This document shows, one piece after another, positions 44,231-55,833 of a DNA stretch of 64,000 nt (position 1 is its first letter; the number at the start of each line of letters is the position of its first letter). This DNA comes from Auriscalpium vulgare (taxonomy: Eukaryota > Basidiomycota > Agaricomycetes > Russulales > Auriscalpiaceae). The position numbers and the translations under genes are program-made. The notes below the pieces were generated by a model. It did no database searches and was not told the origin of the DNA. It saw only the letters and a list, made by a program, of their open reading frames with translations. The DNA is taken from assembly GCA_019915015.1 (NCBI GenBank), contig JAHBBC010000005.1:496001-560000 (forward strand), read 5' to 3'.

Positions 44231-47200
44231 TCATCCCCCACGCGCGAGCGTCTTCTTCAACTCCCCATTTGTCTTGTCCAGCCTTTCCACGGTTAGCTGT
44301 GCGCCCCTCAGCTTGCCCAGGAGGTACCTCACCCGCCCATCCGTGGCACGACTCCACGACCAGGAGCTGCTCGTCTCCGGCATCGCACTCAGTGTGGTCA
44401 GCTCCTGCTCGCACGCGCGTATGGTTGCCTCCGCTGCCTCCACTAGTTTGGTATTATATGCGAGGTCCTGTGTGGCCTGAAATATCGGGTCTGTAGAAGA
44501 TGGTTGTTCAGCTCGGCCACAGGACCCCCGAGAAATGTGACAAACCCTTGACGAGCCTTTCAAAGACGTAACGGTAGACCGGCTTGCCCGGCCTAATAAC
44601 AGAAGGGCGCCCTAGCAAGCGAAACTCTCGCAGTTAGCTCCACGGCGCCATACACCCAGAGTCACGTACGCACCATTTAGCGTCCCAATCGTCACTAATT
44701 CCGACTTTTCCATGCTCCGCAGCGCGGCCTCATCACCCTTGAACGGGTAATTAACCAGCAGATCATGGTACGGGAACTCGTTCGAGTGCGCAAGAGCCTT
44801 AAGAACAGCCCATGCCTGCTCGCGCGTCCATGGGAGTGCCTTCGCGTCGTCCACGTCGTCGCCAAACGCATTCTTACGCAGCTCGCTCATGCCGCGGTTG
44901 ATGATGTCTTCGACCGCTTCCTCCACGCGTTGTCCGCTGCGGACTTTGTGAATCAACTGAAGGCCAAAGAGTTATTCAAAAATACGAGGGAGTTTTGTGC
45001 GCAAAGTGGGAGGGAGAAGAACACTTACGCTGGCCAGATCGCTGGCTCTGCCGCCCAGGCGCTCAATGTAAGCATTTTGCTCGGAAGTGAAGTCTGCGGG
45101 CACGTCGGCCTCGTGCAACCGCATCTTGACGAACTGGAGTGCACTCGCCGAGTCCGCATCGGAGAGCGCGATCACGTTCAGCGGCTTTGAAGGCAGCGCT
45201 AGTCCGTGTGCATTAGCACCCATTTCATGACACGGGAGAATGAGAGGACGTACCTTTCGCTAAACTCTTGGAGTTTTCGCGATTGTCGCTGACCACAATG
45301 ACATGCGCAACTTGTCCTTCAACGAGAGCCGCCGCCCACCGCGCGAACACCTCCGTCACCTCTTCCTTCCCGCCGGAGGCAAAGTTCTTGACGAGCACAA
45401 TCGGGAGGGCATGGACTGCTTGAAGTGCATCGTCGGCCTCCCTTGCCTTTTCCCTGTCCTTTCGGCCCTGTTCCTGTGCGCTCTTTTCGTCTTGTACCTC
45501 CGCGCTCTCGCTGCCTGAACTGCCTGTTGCGGAGAGACGTACCCGCACGTCTTCCTCGTCCTCTGTACGCCACGCCTCCTCTCCTCCGCCCAATTCACTC
45601 ATCACGCCTACGCCAGCCACGGCGCCGAGCCTCGGGTCGCTCCAGACGCCTCTCCTGACGCGTTCCCTCGTCCAATCCTCCTTCTTCTTCCGCTCCTCCT
45701 TCTTACTCGCCATGGTGCGCGCACGCTTAGTCTTCTTTACGTGAGTGGAGGACACGCCGCGCAACGCGGCGCCCGTGATTTCCAGAATTTGCTTGACTTG
45801 CTCTGGCAGAGAGGTAGATATGCCAGCTACACATGTGGGTCAACTGCGGGCACGTCCGTATATAGTACATGGAATAGTTACCCTTCTGCCCAATCAGCCC
45901 AACAGAGGCGAGGTCGATGAGGTTGTTCATTGAATTGAGCATTGTGAAAACGGGCCAGTAGCCTGTTTGTTGAGCGAGAGCATCAATAAGGCGCATGTCT
46001 GAACTCGCGCGGGCCAGCTCCGAGTAGTCAATAACCAACGTTGCCCTGCATACGATGAGTGATCCTCCCAACGCTGATAGAGTGCACCCGTACCGGTTGG
46101 CCTCCTTCATGATACGTGAGAGCATACGAGACTTGCCTGCACCCTGGGGCCCGTGAACGAACGCCACTGTAGCTACTCGTAGCTGTAAGCAGATGGAGGA
46201 GAACGGGCGAGAGGCGCGTACTGGGCATGTCAGCGAGGTAGTTCTGCACCGCGGCTTGGGCATCCTTGCGTTCCTGCCAGGCACCTTCAGCGTCAATATC
46301 TGCTTCTGCTGGAGGTACCCTGAGGGAGAACCGGTCAATCGTATTTTTGCGAATCCACTGGTACACGCGGAGTTCTGTCGGCAAGAGATCAGGAGTGCGC
46401 GCTGGAAGTAAGGACTCACGCACCTCGATAATCCAGCCAATTGGTGACCTTCGACTCGATCATAAGTCTCCGCAAGGGGTCAAAGATGGTATAGGTCAGA
46501 GTGCCGAGAAGGAAGACAAGGACGGGGATGGAAATGCGAGGGTGAGAGGTGACCCAGTCACGGGCGAGGTGGGCTTGAATGGGGGGCATGAATGCTGTGC
46601 GGACAGTGGTGCTCGCACTGTCAATGGCGCGTCCGTGAGCAACGTTGCGGGCAACAATGGCAGCGCGGAGGTTGGCATAAGTGAGGGTGGCGGCGCGGTA
46701 AGGCGCGCCGGGGACAGGCGCGGGCGGGGTGAGGTCAAGGATGCGTCCGTATGGACGAAAGACAGAGTAGAGGGCTTCCTCATGGGGATCTGGACCGTCG
46801 AACGCGACGCGAAGAATCGGAGTAGCGAAACGGTTCATGTCCTGGGGAGAAGTTAGAGGAGCACGAAGTGTGGAGAGAGTCGGCGGACCTCGCGCCACGG
46901 TGAGCCCTGGACCAGCCATATATCGCCCCGACGAAGGCCTGCAGATGATGGGACGCCTCCCTTGCTGCGGACATGAGCACGCAGACGCACGAGTAGTGCG
47001 TTGAGATCTGCGTCGGGGGCGTGGTGGAAGCGGACGAAGACGCCGCCGTCCTTTACGTGGGGCTCTACGGATACGGGAAGAAAGTCATCGTTCTGGGCGT
47101 CCTGGAGGATGGAGGATATGTCTTGGAGGACGGCTTCCTGGCGGAAGAGGCCAAAGTAGTAGCGAAGACTGGAGGGGGTGAGTGTTGGAGAAAGAGAGTG

Positions 47201-47338
47201 CGGTGGGACTTACTCCCAGGTGCCGAGCCGCACGGGGAAGACCGAGTCGACGAAGAGCCAGCGCTCGCTGTGCGTTGGCGGTGTGTGGATGCGTCGCCGG
47301 GCGACGGCGACGGCGACGGCGACGGCGTGTCGCAGCAT
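44231..47338 (-). CDS. YME2: Mitochondrial inner-membrane protein YME2 / RNA12
   Basis: Yme2 (Rna12) is an inner-membrane protein that affects mtDNA escape and nucleoid structure. The start MLRHAVAVAVAVARRR is an Arg-rich presequence built on a GGCGAC hexamer array. Splicing gives ERWLFVDSVFPVRLGTWDLR and YYFGLFRQEAVLQDISSIL, the conserved N-domain. VKDGGVFVRFHHAPDADLNA and an RRM-like segment (FATPILRVAFDGPDPHEEAL) follow. A membrane helix is at ISIPVLVFLLGTLTYTIFDP. The AAA-like ATPase part has Walker A TVAFVHGPQGAGKSRMLSRI, then ATLVIDYSELARASSDMRLI. A basic insert (KKEERKKKEDWTRERVRRG) and an acidic Ser-rich stretch precede PIVLVKNFASGGKEEVTEVF and NVIALSDADSASALQFVKMR. It ends in a coiled coil. 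About 880 residues, similar to yeast Yme2 (850). Confidence 0.92.
47300..47327. repeat. GGCGAC hexamer array in the YME2 presequence
   Basis: Four perfect GGCGAC units (47300-47323) plus GGCG are seen on the plus strand. Read on the minus strand they encode alternating Ala-Val in the YME2 leader. A length-variable tract is likely. Confidence 0.8.
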
Positions 47339-47443
47339 GAAGCAAGCAGGCGCAACGACGTCATCCGACCGGGGCACGCTCACAGGCGCCGGGTCAACAC
47401 AGCCAAACAAGCTCTCGCACTCGCCTTGGCCGTCGCGCCCTCC

Positions 47444-47446
<3 letters not shown>

Positions 47447-47467
<21 letters not shown>
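47447..47467 (-). promoter_or_regulatory. Potential G-quadruplex between YME2 and the nucleoporin
   Basis: The plus strand carries four CCC runs (447-449, 453-455, 459-461, 465-467 within 47400) spaced by three bases. The minus strand is therefore G3N3G3N3G3N3G3, a canonical quadruplex pattern. It lies 31 bp upstream of the nucleoporin ATG and 109 bp upstream of the YME2 ATG. Confidence 0.6.
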
Positions 47468-47475
<8 letters not shown>

Positions 47476-47497
47476 GCCGCCAGCGTCGTCCCCGACG

Positions 47498-50400
47498 ATG
47501 CTCTCCACCATCAAAAACATCGTCGCAGCGCCCCTCGCATGGCTGCAGGCCCACGACTCAGACCCGCAGCTCACCCCGGGAAAGCGTCGTCGCCCCCGCC
47601 ATAACGCCCACGACCCTCACGACGACGACGATGCCCGCCCTCGGCCCGCCCCCAAGCGCATCCGTCGCCACTCCCCCCCGCGCGACTCTCCCGTCCGCTC
47701 AAAGACAGTCACCGCTGGCTACCTTGATCCACCGCCTCTGCGCACCCCTCGCGTTGTCCGCCACACCGTCTCCCCCCTCGCCCCGCGCGTCCGCCCCACC
47801 GTCGTGCCCCGCACCATGTCCATGGATCCCCCCTCCTTCCGTAGCATGGACGTCCGCGAGCCCTCCCTCCTGCCCCTTCCTATCAGTCGAGATGTATCCA
47901 TGGAAGCCCCGGCCCCCGCCGCTGCCTTCCGTCTGCGCTCTCGCACTCCCCAGCCCCCGCCTCTGGCCACTCTTCAGGAGCACCCTGTCTTTGTCCGACC
48001 GCCACCCCAGGACCACATTGGCACCGCAGAGCCCACTGTTACCCTAGGATCTCTCATCGACAAGACGGTTAGTCTTTTTTCCCTTTTCTGTACTATTTGT
48101 TGTAATTAGTCTAATGCTGGCACTGCCTTGTTTTCATTAGGCCCCGGCGACGCGTCACAGTACTCTCGTCATCGCAAGTAACGCTGAAGCAACGAGGACT
48201 TCACCTACACCCCTGCATGAGCTCGACATCTACCGCACTCCGCTTGTCCCGACGCGTCTCCGGTCGGCGACCCCTGCCCCCACTTCCACAGGCACCTCCA
48301 CCGACACGACCCTTCCCTCTCTCTTCCAGTCTCGTTCCAAAGCCCGCTCCCTCGTTCTCATGCGTCGTTCTGCTAATGAGGCCAAACCACGCCTCGGTCA
48401 TGCCGCCAAAATCGTGAACATCATGCCCCAGGCCGTATCGCCAAAGGATCCTGCTCACGCCAAGGTTGACAAGACGCGCAAACCTTATGCCGGTGAGGGC
48501 GGTCTCAAGAAGCTCCTCGCGCGACGCAGGCAGGAGGAGGAGGACGAGCGCGAGAAGGAAGAAAAGCAGGTCCAAGGTGAGCAAGCGGACGCGCGCGCGA
48601 TGGAGGACGATAGCGCAGAGATCTTTGAAGCGCCCCAGCTCGTCAAGCGCGTCAGCAAAATTGCGGAACCTTTGCGCGCACCCGAGGCATACAAGCGCAA
48701 GGTGTCAGTGCCGCCGATGTCTGTCAATATCTCTCAGGCGTCGCTCGGTGTCGCTGGTGGGCGTCAACCCAACTCGAGGGTGCGCGCGAAGCCGCCGCGT
48801 GCCGCCGGCCCCGTCCGTAGGCGGAACAAGTTCTCCGCGTTGTACGACGAGGATGAAGAGGAAGGGGAAGAGAGTGGGCTGTTGGAATCTGTGAATGAAG
48901 AGGCAGCGGTCGCCAAGGGCAAGGAGAACGCAACGATTGGCACACAGCCCAAGTTTGAGGCCCCAAGTGGGTTCACCTTTGTTCCAGTACGTTGGCGCTT
49001 CATTCACCATCTAGCCATCGCTGACACTCCGTGTCAGCTTTCAACCACGGCTCTGCCACCTGCGCCCATCACAGCCGTTGATACTACGGATCGCACCGAG
49101 TCGCCCATCCCCGTGCTGCCGTTTTCATTAACCAAAACACCGACGCCGAAACCCACTGCGCCTTCGACTCCTGCGCCTCCGGCCCCGACCATCGCACTTG
49201 TTCCTCCCACGCCTGAGCAGCCCGCTTTGGCCAAGGAGCCCACGGCCGTGCCCAATTTCTTCAGCAGCTCCAGCGTGTTTGCGCGCACAGGTGTTTCGCC
49301 ACCGGTGGCTGCCCCGGCCGAGTCTTCTCTGCTGCCTTCGCCGTTTGGCGCACTTCCAGCGCGGGCTCCGTCGCCCGTTGCAGCGCCTGAGGTAGCCAAA
49401 TCTCCCACTCCTGCCCTCGCTGCCGCCGCTGCTCCTTCACCTGCCGCCGCGAGCACATTTGGCTTCTCATTTGCAGCCCCCAGCAAGCCAGCGGAGACGA
49501 GTGCGCTCGGTGCATCGCCATTGAGTCAGCCGATTCCCGCCCAGACGCCTGTCTCAGCTGCTACAGAGTCTGCGAAGCCGCTTTTCGGAGGTGCGACGTC
49601 TGGGTTTACTGGGTTTGGAACTAAATCTGCTGCTCCGACCTCGGGTGCCGACGACACGTCGAAAGCCCTGGCTTTCAAAGGGTTTGGTGCGCCTGCCCCT
49701 GTGCTGGCGGTGTCGGCAGCCCCCACTCCGCCGCCTACTATGCAGGCACCGAAGCCCACAGCATCTCCCTTTTCTTTTGCACCGAGCACTCCAGTACCTT
49801 CCGCCCCGTCCAGCTCTGCCCCATCGTCACCATTCCCAGCCTCGCAACCTCTGTTCGGTCCGAGCACGCCTGCGGCGTTTTCGTTTGGTGCGACCCAGCC
49901 AGCGGCTGACAAAGACTCTGGAGCCGCGCAAAAGAGCTCGAGTGGAGGTTTTTCTTTTGCGGCCACAAAGGATGTAGCCACTCCGCCAAAAGCAAGTCCG
50001 TTTACACTCGGCACGCCGCCAGTCACCCCGGCCGCTGCCCCTGACAGCAAGGTTGGACTCTTATTCGGCAGCACCACACCGGCCTCAACGCCGAGTGGCG
50101 GGTTCTTCAGCACTGGTGCCGTACCGACCACACCAGCGAGCAAACCCTTCTCTTTTGGCGCCTCGTCAACTGCGCCGGCACCACAGGCCCGGACAGGCCC
50201 AGTCACCCCTCCGCGCACGGACGAAATGCAGATGGAAGAGAGTCCGACGCGAGTGGCTGAAAACCACATGAGTCAAAACGGCACGGGCGCGCAGCCCAAG
50301 CTATCCTTGCGGGTACCCGACGGTGCGAAACCAGGCGTGTTTTCGTTCGGGAGTGCTGCAGCGAGCGCCGGGGCAGGGACAAGTCTCGGAGTGCCCGCGT

Positions 50401-51314
50401 CATCTCCCTTCGGCGCTCCCACCGGAGGCGGTGGTGGGTTCTCATTCGGCGCGCCAGGGCAGGCGCAGAGCGGCACAACGAGTGCGGGTGGGTTCTCGTT
50501 TGGCACCGGGACTTCCGCCGGTCAGGCCCAAGCTGGGACAAGCACGGGCGGATTCTCATTCGGCGCTCCTGCGAAGCCCGACACGCAGAGCGCGGGAGGG
50601 TTCTCGTTCAACACGCCGAAGTCAGAGGAGCGGCCAACGCTCTCATCGGGCTTTTCCTTTGGTCAGAGCAAGCCGGTGGACACCCCGCAGACAGCAGCGT
50701 CGCCGTTCGCGTTCAGCCAGAGCAAGCCGGCGGAGCCGGGGTCGAACGCATTCGGGTTCGGGCAGAGCAAGCCTGCGGAAGCCCCACCCGGCACATTTTC
50801 GTTCGGACAGGCCAGTGATTCTGCCCGGCCGTCGTCGTCCGGATTCGCTTTCGGCCAGCCTGCGGGCGACACCTCTCGGCCCACTTCCTCTGGCTTCGCG
50901 TTCGGCCAGCCCCAGCAACAGACCCAGCAGCCTGCGACCTCCCCGTTCTCTTTTGGCGCACAAGCCGGACAGCCTAGCAATCCCTTTGGACAAGGCACGG
51001 CGCCAGCGAGCCCCGCCGCCTTTGGGGCGCCGTCCGCGCCTGCATTTGGCTTCGGCGGTCCGACGAGCGCGCCGCCGCAGCCGGCGCCGTCTAATCCATT
51101 CGGGTTTGGTGGCGGCGGCAGTCTGCCTTCGTCTCCTGCGGGCCCGGGGCCGTTCTCGTTTGCAGGTTCGGGAGGCGCTGGGAGCTTCGCCGCCGCGCCG
51201 GCAGTGGGGGCTGCGCCAGGCGGCCCGGGGTCGCTGTTCACGATGGGAGCCGCGCCAACTGCTCCGCGCCCTGTGAAGAAGTTACCTAGTCGACGTGGTC
51301 AAGCGAAACGCTGA
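47498..51314 (+). CDS. FG-repeat nucleoporin, Nup1/Nup60/Nup124-like
   Basis: FG nucleoporins form the permeability barrier of the nuclear pore, and this type anchors at the nuclear basket. The N-terminus MLSTIKNIVAAPLAWLQAHD can form the amphipathic membrane-binding helix seen in Nup1/Nup60. A basic Arg/Pro region follows. After an intron (about 48069-48142) comes KARSLVLMRRSANEAKPRLG. KPYAGEGGLKKLLARRRQEE, an acidic coiled coil and RRRNKFSALYDEDEEEGEES are next. From about 49040 it is a Pro/Ala/Ser-rich FG domain with many FSFG, GFSFGA and FGFGQSKP repeats, densest at 50400-51200. It ends in a basic tail, PVKKLPSRRGQAKR. The start is placed by the amphipathic helix. About 1230 residues. Long frames on the other strand are compositional shadows. 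Confidence 0.88.
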
Positions 51315-51798
51315 CAAGCCTGACCCTACTTTGTGAGTCATGGATGGCATATATCACTATTTGCCACACTTTTTTGGATTTTCTGATTTGAAGGTCAGCG
51401 TACGCTATCTACTCATGAGGTCGTTTCTTAAATCGGTTCTCTATCACCACAATCCGCCGCGACATACTCATTCATCCCATTCGCGTATAATAGCCTCGGG
51501 CTTTCAACTTACGTTTTCAAATCATGTCTGTCTTCCTTCAGGTCACCATGTCAAGTGCTCTTCATTCGTACTGCTGTTTGTTCTGTTTCCAACAACTTCG
51601 TCATAGCTTTAGTATGTTTCTGACTGACATATTCATTCACTTTCTCGATATCTACTCATAAAGTCCACCCACCATACGGCTTAAGGCCACCGCACGTATC
51701 ATTATCACACGGCTCAAGGCCGACGTCTGGCATCGTCTTGCAATCAATAGCGCTACTGTATATTTATGCGAGTCTCAACGTAAGATTTACGCTACTAG
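51315..51798. other. Convergent 3' intergenic region
   Basis: AT-richer than its surroundings and without a supported gene. It contains the 3' ends of the nucleoporin and phosphoesterase transcripts. Confidence 0.55.
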
Positions 51799-52871
51799 TC
51801 ACAGAAAATCTCTGAGATCAACGATGACCGCTTGCCCTTTCCAAGGTAAGGCGGCGTTGACATGGACCCTGCAGCCGCCAGGCGCACCCTCGTCGATCAG
51901 GGCGCCATGACCCTCATGTATATGGCCAAAGACGTGCAGTCTGCAGTCTGGGAGACCCGCAAGAGCGTCGGAGAGATACGGGCACCCGGCGTGGACCCCC
52001 TTGCTGGCAAAATCTAGGATCCTATGTGGTGGTGTGTGTGTGAGGAGGATATCTGTGTCGTGCGGTATGCGTTGGTATATTGCTGACGACGCCCTTGTAA
52101 GCACTGGGGAGTCAATGCGCTGCCAATGTATGCGCCTACCTTTCGCTTCTTCTGGCCTCTTATACTGGAATGAGCCCGGCGCGTAGCGGGGAGCAGCCTG
52201 AAGGAGATGTCAGCGACGAATCGTTTTGCGGGGCAGCGATTCAAAGACGTACAGGCGAGCCGTATACCTTCCATCGCTTACCTGTGGCCGTTACTAGTTC
52301 CGTAGACTCGTGTTCTAAATAGTGAATCCCAGCGTCGCGAGCTCCTCGCCCGAACATCATGGCACGAGCTTTATGAATGTCCTGGGACAGTAATCAGATC
52401 ACCGGCCCCGGCAGATGGACATTACTGCGAATATAATGCGCGCTCACCTCCTTGCCAAGCTCGCTATATGCGCTTGACTTCTCGAGCCAATTCCTATCCA
52501 AGCACAACTACCGACATCCAGTCAGCAAAGTGGTCCAGGAACAAACACCCACGCAGACTCACATCGTGGTTCCCTGCAATTATACTGCAAATCAAGCGTG
52601 AGTTCAGGCCATTGCAACGACCTGGAACTCACATCTTCGAAGGATGAGGCAGCTCCTGTAACCATCGCATCGTAGTCTGGAGCTGGGACAGCGAGCCCCA
52701 GCTGCTCAAATCGCCACCATGCAGCAGCACGTCACCAGGCGGGATAGGGAAGTCGCAGCGTGAATGGGTATCCGAGATGCACACGAAGCGTGTCCAGCCC
52801 TGGCCCGGATGAGGAGGCACGGCCTTGCCGTAGTTGTCATATACAACAGCTCGGGGAGGTGCTTCAGCCAT
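51799..52871 (-). CDS. Calcineurin-like metallophosphoesterase (MPPED/239FB-like)
   Basis: Metallophosphoesterases of this group hydrolyse phosphodiesters or phosphomonoesters with two metal ions; the physiological substrate is unknown. The start MAEAPPRAVVYDNYGKAVPP precedes motif I in TRFVCISDTHSRCDFPIPPG and motif II in VLLHGGDLSSWGSLSQLQTT. IIAGNHD, on a small exon near 52570-52585, is motif III. YSELGKEDIHKARAMMFGRG lies between. DTDILLTHTPPHRILDF and VFGHIHEGHGALIDEGAPGG hold the later His ligands. It ends AVIVDLRDFL. At least six introns, with two exons under 60 nt. About 300 residues. An in-frame ATG at 52949 would add a 26-residue extension. Confidence 0.87.
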
Positions 52872-53149
52872 GGAGGTGCAGGGGATCGCGAGTATCACTT
52901 GGACGGTTGCAGAGCATTTATGTGCGCGGCTTGTGGACAGCCAAAGCACAGGAGTTTATCTGTTCATGTAAACGTGGCAGTGCGCGGAGTCAGACGCTGT
53001 GACTGCGTTGTGCTTGTCAACTGCGCATAAGTCTTGACAAGCAGCATGGAGAGGCAAAGTATCGGTGAACAACGTCGTAGAACGGTGAGGAGTAAGTGCA
53101 CTCTCGGCCGAAACGCCACTCGTTTGCTCTCTATCATCCCTATGTACAT

Positions 53150-55683
53150 CTACCAGACAACGCCGGGTGCATCTCCGGTCGTTGTACTCCACTCATGGCC
53201 TCCAGGTACACTCCAATTGCCGTGGCAAGCCCACGTCCAATCCGTATTTCCGATGATCTTCTTCTGCGCCTCGACAAAAGTTGGCACAGGGCAGAGGCCA
53301 TATGCATCAGCTGGACACCCCTCAATTCCAGTGAGCGGAGAGACAGCGTCATTGATGATGACCCGTATCTGCTGGTCATGGTGCCCGGCGCATTGCAGTA
53401 CTAAATCACAACATGTATGAGCAAGACCCGTGAGTGAATAGACCGCGCAACGAACCTTGAAATTGGATATTCGTTGAGAACGGCGCAAGCTGGGAGACTC
53501 TAAATGAACGGCCCTCCGGTATGTGGTCCGTGGGCAGCGGGCCACTCTTCGCGAAGTTGGTCAAGTTCAGCGCCGTGATGACTAGAGACTTTCTGTCAAT
53601 AAAGGGATATGGGCAAGAGATTCTGCATACTGTTAAGGACGACGACTTCATGTGTTGCGTCGACGTATAAGCTTTGGTCAAGCGGGAATGTAACCGGATT
53701 ATCGTCAAGAGTCGCATTAGTAGATGAGTTGTGCAGCTCAATCGGCGTATGGGTGAGTCGCGAGACCATTTCGTGAATATAGCCGATGCCCTGCACACGG
53801 GCAACGGGGGAGCCGAAGGCAGAGTTGTACCTGGCAAGATATCGGTAAGACGCCCGCGGAGAGAGCTCGACAGGGAGAGTTACCAGAAGTAGACATCCAT
53901 CCTGTAAAATCGATCGGTATCATCAAAACGTCCTTGTTCCGAGCGGGAAACAGTACATACGCGTAGTCAAAACCCTCCCACTCTTCTTCGGTGAAGAGCT
54001 CACAAAATTTGGAGTAGCCAATTGCCACAGTCTCGTCGAAAAGTGAGCTTTTCTCGTCGCGGTGTCCAACAATGTCATCTTACCTCATATGGGCACATCT
54101 GCTGCATCGTGTAGACATCCTCAATGGTTAAATTGTAGCCCGGGATCTGACTTTGCAACCGGTCCCGCGCCTGTTGCAGATAAACATTCGCCCACTCCTT
54201 GACGAAAGGTGTGCCACGATCGGCTATACTTCGATCACCAGTATTTGGGCACCTATACACAGCTGTCAGCGACCGGCGCTGCATATGCAAAGAGCGTCCC
54301 ACGTCTTGTAGGGAGCCAAGGTGTTGTTGAACTTGTTCGAAATTCATGAGTTCTCAGAAGTAAGGCGGTGGCAGTCATAATGCATACCCCGTCATCTTCA
54401 ATAGTTATACTCTGCAAGTACTTGTCCTCGTAGGGAATACCAAAGAATCCACTTGCGAAGTTAAGAGCGGACGCAAGCATACGATCTCTGCGCAGAGTGT
54501 TCAGCCTGCTGCCTGTGGATGGGCCAGAAGGACTCACTGTGACTCTGTGCGAAACACAGGAAGAGTGTCTGTGAAGTTCTATCGGCGTTGGTCAGCTTGA
54601 CATGAGGCAGCAATGAGGATGGAGGGTGTACCTCGAGCAAAAAGCCATACTTCAGCCGAATGGAGATGCCGAGGTCAACTGCGTGAAGAAGAATAAGATA
54701 TGAGGACTTGGTGAAGGCTCAATACGGAACGTACATAACTGTTGCCTTCCGAATGGCGTCAAGACTGATATGGGTCAGCGTCAGGGATTGGATTTTCAAC
54801 AGCTGGCCTCACCTTCCTCGCCGAGTTTATAGGTCCTGGATAGAAGTAGTCAGCGATTGCCAACAACGTGAGTTGTGATCCAATGAGCGTACCAGGCATT
54901 CAAAAAGTCGAGCTCCCCGCTTGCCGTCCAATCGGCTGCAGACTTGTGCAAACGCCCCGCTAACGCAGACGGCCCACCGTATGCGGCTGTAACACACATC
55001 AGACATATCCCCTTGCTTTGAAATATGCACTTGCCCCATGATGTGGGATATCGCGCACCGTGCCGGTGCAGGAAGTGCAAACCGGTGACGGTGCAGCCTT
55101 CTGGTGCCTCTGGACCAGAATCGATACCGAACGTGCCCTTCTTGACACTGTACCACGGTGAAAGATTTCCCCAAAGCTTGAACAAATCGAGGCCCTTTTT
55201 CTTAGATTTGCCGCCTGCGCGCAGGCTCGTAGGCACAATGAGCTGGGGTGCGCCGGTGTGAACAGGGTATGAGGGAGCGGTGGCTATGAGAGCTGGCTCT
55301 GCACCAGTGGGAGTCGCGCCTGCGTGCCCTACGTCGCTGGGGAAGAGGGTGGGGAAGGCGTTTGTCGGTGTTGCTGGCGGCCAGTTGTGCACCTCGGTAG
55401 ACCCCACGTAGGGTGGTGCGAGAATGCGGGCGTCCTGCCCATGGGCGGGAGAGAAACAAGAGACTGCGTACTGGGTGGCTAGACAGGCCAGTGCTCCTGC
55501 GGCGAAGGCAGCGAGGAGATGGGAGGCTGAGAAGCTGCGGGAGATAGACGGGTACCAAGGTCGCGATGTACGGTCGCGGCCGTCTTCTGGAAGGGAGTTT
55601 CTGGAGGATGTGGGGAGTAGAGACTGCTGCTCTTCGTCGCTTGGCTTGTACTCTTCGACATCTGCAGAGTCCGTGCCCCTCAT
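53150..55683 (-). CDS. Histidine acid phosphatase / phytase-like, predicted type II membrane protein
   Basis: These enzymes hydrolyse phosphomonoesters such as inositol phosphates through a phosphohistidine. The N-terminus is a cytosol-like acidic segment (DSADVEEYKPSDEEQQSLLP) followed by one hydrophobic helix, SHLLAAFAAGALACLATQYA, which predicts a type II signal anchor rather than a cleaved signal peptide. The catalytic motif is LHFLHRHGARYPT. Other family pieces are LTPFGRQQLFDLGISIRLKY, LPVFRTESQDRMLASALNFA and FYGIPYEDKYL-like sequence. The second motif reads DATHEVVVLNIITALNL, with His-Glu in place of the His-Asp of classical fungal phytases. Several N-x-S/T sites and Cys fit a secreted-side domain. 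More than ten short introns; about 600 residues. An upstream ATG at 55746 exists. Confidence 0.85.
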
Positions 55684-55833
55684 AGCGAACGAGCGTCGAG
55701 GTGAGCGAACGAGCGCAGAGGACTCGAGGTGAGTGAGCGAGGTCAAGTCAACGCATCCTACGTATGTAATATAAGTGACAGGCGCTTGCAGGCCCGCGCT
55801 TCAAGAGTACCGTGACTGCCGACTCTCGCTCGC

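Noticed and set aside
47441..47472. Hexamer array as a CRISPR or satellite array
   Set aside because: Units are 6 nt, contiguous and without spacers; a simple sequence repeat explains it.
49526..50269. Long minus-strand frames inside the nucleoporin gene (also 50663-51241 and 49034-49486)
   Set aside because: They mirror the Gly/Ala/Pro-rich FG repeats, lack domains, and overlap a clear plus-strand FG nucleoporin.
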